Positions 19,717 to 22,259 of a stretch of DNA of 22,259 nt are shown piece by piece (position 1 is the first letter of the stretch; each line of letters starts with the position of its first letter). The position numbers and the translations under genes are program-made. The DNA lies in NCBI GenBank assembly GCA_041675865.1, contig JBAYTA010000024.1, forward strand, positions 1 to 22,259, given 5' to 3'. Source of the stretch: DUVT01 sp041675865 (GTDB taxonomy: Bacteria > Bacillota_I > Bacilli_A > ML615J-28 > CAG-698). The notes below the pieces were generated by a model. The model worked only from the letters and a program-made list of their open reading frames with translations. It had not been told where the DNA came from and made no database searches.

Positions 19717-20679
19717 ATGCAAAAATATACAAAAATATATCATTTTTCAAACCCTAAAAGCGAAAGAACTATTTTAGGTCCTGGGAATAAAATACTAAAA
19801 ATAATCGAAGACTTTTATAAGGAAGAAATACTTGTAAATTATTCTGATGTTGAAGTAAAGGAAGATTCCAAACATTTAGATATTTTAACTATTTTATTTA
19901 CTACTTTAGAAGCTGTTATTAGCAATAAAAATGAGTTAAGTGAGATAGATGTTGTAAGTATTTTAAATAATATAAGTTTAGATAATTATAAAAAAATTAT
20001 AAATTTATATTCTAAAAAAGAAATCCTAATTACTACAAATAGTGGTAAAGTTATCTATCCAAGGACTTTATCACAAAAATTATATATTGATACATTAGAT
20101 AAAAATGATGTAGTTTTTGCTGTTGGTCCAGCTGGAACTGGTAAAACATTTTTAGCTGTAATGTATGCAGTTAGTAGATTAAAAGCAAACGAATTTAGGA
20201 AAATTATTTTAGTTAGACCTGTTGTTGAAGCGGGGGAAAAACTTGGTTATCTACCAGGCGATTTAAAGGAAAAAATTGATCCTTATTTAGTACCTTTATA
20301 TGATGGATTATATGAAGCTTTAGGAAAAGAACAAGTTGAAAAATTACTTGAAAAAGGTATTATCGAAGTTGCTCCACTTGCTTATATGCGAGGAAGAACT
20401 CTAGAAAATTCTTTAGTCATTTTAGATGAAGCTCAAAACACATCTATCTTACAAATGAAGATGTTTCTTACAAGACTAGGTTATCAATCAAAGATGATTA
20501 TTACAGGCGATATAACGCAAATTGATCTTCCTTTTAATACTATTTCTGGATTGATTCACGCTGTAAAAATATTGGATGAAGTAAATAGATTAAAGATTGT
20601 AAACTTTAATAAGCATGATGTTATGCGTCATCCTCTTGTTCAAAGAATTATTGAAAGGTACGATAAAAATGGAGATTAG
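19717..20679 (+). CDS. phoH: PhoH-family ATPase (PhoL)
   Basis: 320 residues, the usual size. An N-terminal region (1-110) precedes the PhoH P-loop domain: Walker A GPAGTGKT (137-144), RPVVEAGEKLGYLPGDL (167-183), a typical family stretch, and Walker B LVILDEAQN (233-241). These ATPases are implicated in RNA metabolism and ribosome maturation, and their genes are nearly always next to ybeY, as here. The GGATGG site upstream of the ATG is adequate. The last 11 bases overlap ybeY. Confidence 0.95.
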   Translation: MQKYTKIYHFSNPKSERTILGPGNKILKIIEDFYKEEILVNYSDVEVKEDSKHLDILTILFTTLEAVISNKNELSEIDVVSILNNISLDNYKKIINLYSKKEILITTNSGKVIYPRTLSQKLYIDTLDKNDVVFAVGPAGTGKTFLAVMYAVSRLKANEFRKIILVRPVVEAGEKLGYLPGDLKEKIDPYLVPLYDGLYEALGKEQVEKLLEKGIIEVAPLAYMRGRTLENSLVILDEAQNTSILQMKMFLTRLGYQSKMIITGDITQIDLPFNTISGLIHAVKILDEVNRLKIVNFNKHDVMRHPLVQRIIERYDKNGD

Positions 20680-21088
20680 TGTTTTTAATAATTATCCAAA
20701 TGAAATAGAATTTAATTATGAAAAAATAATAAATGATATTAGTAAATATTTTGATATAGACAAACATGCATCTGTTATTTTAGTAGATAATTCAGTAATT
20801 CATGAAATTAATAAACAATACCGTGCTAAAGATTATCCAACCGATGTTATTTCTTTTGAAGAAGCTGAAGAGGATTATCTTGGAGAGATATTTATAAGTA
20901 TAGATAAAACTTATGAGCAAGCAAAAACATATGGACATAGTGTTGAAAGAGAATTTGCATTTTTATTAGTGCATGGTTTATTACATCTACAAGGTTATGA
21001 TCATGAAACAAAAGAAGAAGAAAAGATAATGTTTGATAAACAAAATGAAATATTAGATATTTTAAATTATAGGAGAGAAAATAAATAA
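20669..21088 (+). CDS. ybeY: Endoribonuclease YbeY
   Basis: 139 residues. The zinc site H102-x3-H106-x5-H112 lies in HGLLHLQGYDHE, and the substrate-channel segment YRAKDYPTDVISF (51-63) is intact. YbeY takes part in 16S rRNA 3'-end maturation and quality control. The ATG at 20669 is chosen over an in-frame ATG at 20615, because the upstream choice adds 18 residues encoded within phoH and absent from the family, and GAAAGG lies about 10 bases upstream of 20669. B. subtilis has pgpH (yqfF) between phoH and ybeY; it is missing here. Confidence 0.95.
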   Translation: MEISVFNNYPNEIEFNYEKIINDISKYFDIDKHASVILVDNSVIHEINKQYRAKDYPTDVISFEEAEEDYLGEIFISIDKTYEQAKTYGHSVEREFAFLLVHGLLHLQGYDHETKEEEKIMFDKQNEILDILNYRRENK

Positions 21089-21498
21089 TGAAATTAGACG
21101 AAACAATGTATAAGCATGTCCTAGCAGCTTATAAAAATGCATATACTCCATATTCTAAATTTAATGTTGGAGCAGTGCTTAAACTTAAAAATGGCGAATA
21201 TATTACTGGTTCTAATATTGAAAATGCATCATATGGTCTATCAAATTGTGCTGAAAGATCAGCATTATTTAGAGCATATTCGAAAGGTATTAGAAAAGAT
21301 GATATAGAGGCAATAATGGTTGTCGGTAATACTGAAGGACCTATTTCTCCATGTGGAGCTTGTAGACAAGTTATGAGTGAATTAATGGATTTAGATTCTA
21401 AAGTTTTTCTAACAAATTTAAACAAAGATATAAAAGAATATACAGTTAGAGAATTATTACCATATAGTTTCTCTGAAGGAGACTTAAAACATGAATAA
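21088..21498 (+). CDS. cdd: Cytidine deaminase
   Basis: 136 residues, the normal length of the homotetrameric enzyme. The zinc ligands are C54 in NCAERSA (with catalytic E56), C89 and C92 in the PCGAC motif. It hydrolyses cytidine and deoxycytidine to uridine forms for pyrimidine salvage. It begins within the TAATG overlap with ybeY and ends overlapping era by 8 bases, so it belongs to the same operon. The dgkA gene that lies between ybeY and cdd in B. subtilis is absent. Confidence 0.96.
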   Translation: MKLDETMYKHVLAAYKNAYTPYSKFNVGAVLKLKNGEYITGSNIENASYGLSNCAERSALFRAYSKGIRKDDIEAIMVVGNTEGPISPCGACRQVMSELMDLDSKVFLTNLNKDIKEYTVRELLPYSFSEGDLKHE

Positions 21499-22259
21499 TA
21501 ATTTTAGAAGTGGTTTTGTTGCTTTAATTGGAAGACCTAATGTTGGTAAATCAACATTTATAAATCAAATTATGCAACAAAAAATATCGATAATTTCCCC
21601 AAAACCACAAACTACTAGAAATCAAATACGAGGAATTTATACAACTGATAATGAACAAATAATCTTTATTGACACTCCAGGTGTTCACAAACCCAAAAAT
21701 CAATTAGGTGAATATATGAACAAAGAGTCCCTATCTACACTAAGAGATGTTGATTTAATTCTTTGGATTATTGATGGTAGTGAAGATTATGGTAGAGGCG
21801 ATGAGTTTTTATTAGATGAGTTTAAAAATATAAAAACTAAAATTATTCTTGTTGTTAATAAAATTGATCTAATTAAAAACAAACAGAAGTTAATGGAAAA
21901 TATCATTAAGTTCACAGAAAATTATGAGTTTGAAGCTGTTTATTATATAAGTGCATTAAATGGTGATAATATTGATTTATTACTAAATAAGATTTCAAGT
22001 CAACTAGAAAATGGTCCTATGTATTATCCGAAAGATCAAGTTAGTGATCACCCTGAGCATTTTATTATTTCAGAAATTATAAGAGAAAAAGTTTTACTTT
22101 TAACAAGGGAAGAAGTTCCTCATTCTATAGCAGTTATTATAGAAGAAATGAAGCAAGATTTAGAAAATATTAACCTAATGAATATTAGAGCAACTATATT
22201 TGTAGAAAGAGCATCCCAAAAGAAGATTATTATCGGCAATAAAGGCGAGATGATAAAAA
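21491..22259 (+). CDS. era: GTPase Era, 3' end beyond the window
   Basis: 256 codons are visible; the gene runs off the right edge. The P-loop GRPNVGKS (14-21), PKPQTTRNQIRG switch region, DTPGVHKP and NKID are intact. The C-terminal KH domain is entered, with the G-x-x-G loop visible as IIGNKGEMI just before the edge, so only about 40-45 residues should be missing. Era binds the 3' end of 16S rRNA and checks 30S maturation, a natural partner of YbeY and the neighbouring PhoH. A GAAGGAGA site precedes the ATG, which lies 8 bases inside cdd. Confidence 0.95.
   Translation, partial: MNNNFRSGFVALIGRPNVGKSTFINQIMQQKISIISPKPQTTRNQIRGIYTTDNEQIIFIDTPGVHKPKNQLGEYMNKESLSTLRDVDLILWIIDGSEDYGRGDEFLLDEFKNIKTKIILVVNKIDLIKNKQKLMENIIKFTENYEFEAVYYISALNGDNIDLLLNKISSQLENGPMYYPKDQVSDHPEHFIISEIIREKVLLLTREEVPHSIAVIIEEMKQDLENINLMNIRATIFVERASQKKIIIGNKGEMIK

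Noticed and set aside
20615..20668. Upstream ATG for ybeY within phoH
   Set aside because: The 18 extra residues are an out-of-frame reading of the phoH end and absent from YbeY proteins.
1..22259. CRISPR arrays, tRNA or rRNA genes, intact transposases, prophage genes
   Set aside because: Looked for on both strands; no spaced repeats, no tRNA cloverleaf and no transposase or phage protein motifs were seen.

Overview
The window is AT-rich (roughly 70% or more A+T by eye). Every gene lies on the + strand and uses the standard bacterial code: TGA ends two genes (at 4301-4303 and 15078-15080) and the tryptophan codons I checked are TGG. The content points to a low-GC member of the Bacillota, class Bacilli, that makes peptidoglycan and carries sporulation genes (a DacB-like carboxypeptidase, spmA, spmB, a SpoVIF-like gene, spoIVA, gerM, yqfC, yqfD). 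The AT content and compact, partly rearranged gene order would fit a lineage near the Haloplasmatales, Acholeplasmatales or Erysipelotrichales, but the sequence alone does not settle this.

Layout. 1-441: a small SdpI-like membrane protein with a terminator. 524-4303: dacB-spmA-spmB, tightly overlapping and preceded by a sigma-E-like promoter, followed by a BspA-type leucine-rich-repeat lipoprotein with no terminator in between. 4392-5114: rluB. 5252-10105: a cmk-S1 fusion, der and gpsA, closed by a terminator. 10106-10750: a 645-base stretch with no intact gene, holding three hairpins, an inverted repeat and what looks like the 3' relic of a gene. 10751-12528: a spoVIF-like gene and spoIVA. 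12632-14223: an HU-family gene and an ankyrin-repeat gene. 14289-16403: gerM and an unknown lipoprotein. 16514-17957: rdgB and a choline-kinase-like gene. 18074-18262: rpsU. 18359-19670: yqfC-yqfD. 19717-22259: phoH-ybeY-cdd-era, with era cut by the window end.

Four blocks that lie at separate loci in Bacillus subtilis (dacB-spmAB-rluB; cmk-S1-der-gpsA-spoIVA-hbs; gerM-rdgB; rpsU-yqfCD-phoH-ybeY-cdd-era) sit together here. Ribosome biogenesis and translation (rluB, S1, der, rpsU, ybeY, era) and spore formation (cortex, coat basement layer, mother-cell membrane) are the two themes.

The most unusual object is the 842-codon reading frame at 5252-7780. A complete cytidylate kinase reads without a stop into an S1 protein, yet a strong ribosome binding site and ATG remain exactly at the junction. 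The S1 part begins with a helix-hairpin-helix domain that resembles the C-terminal domain of the RNA polymerase alpha subunit, then a very acidic linker, then about five S1 repeats.
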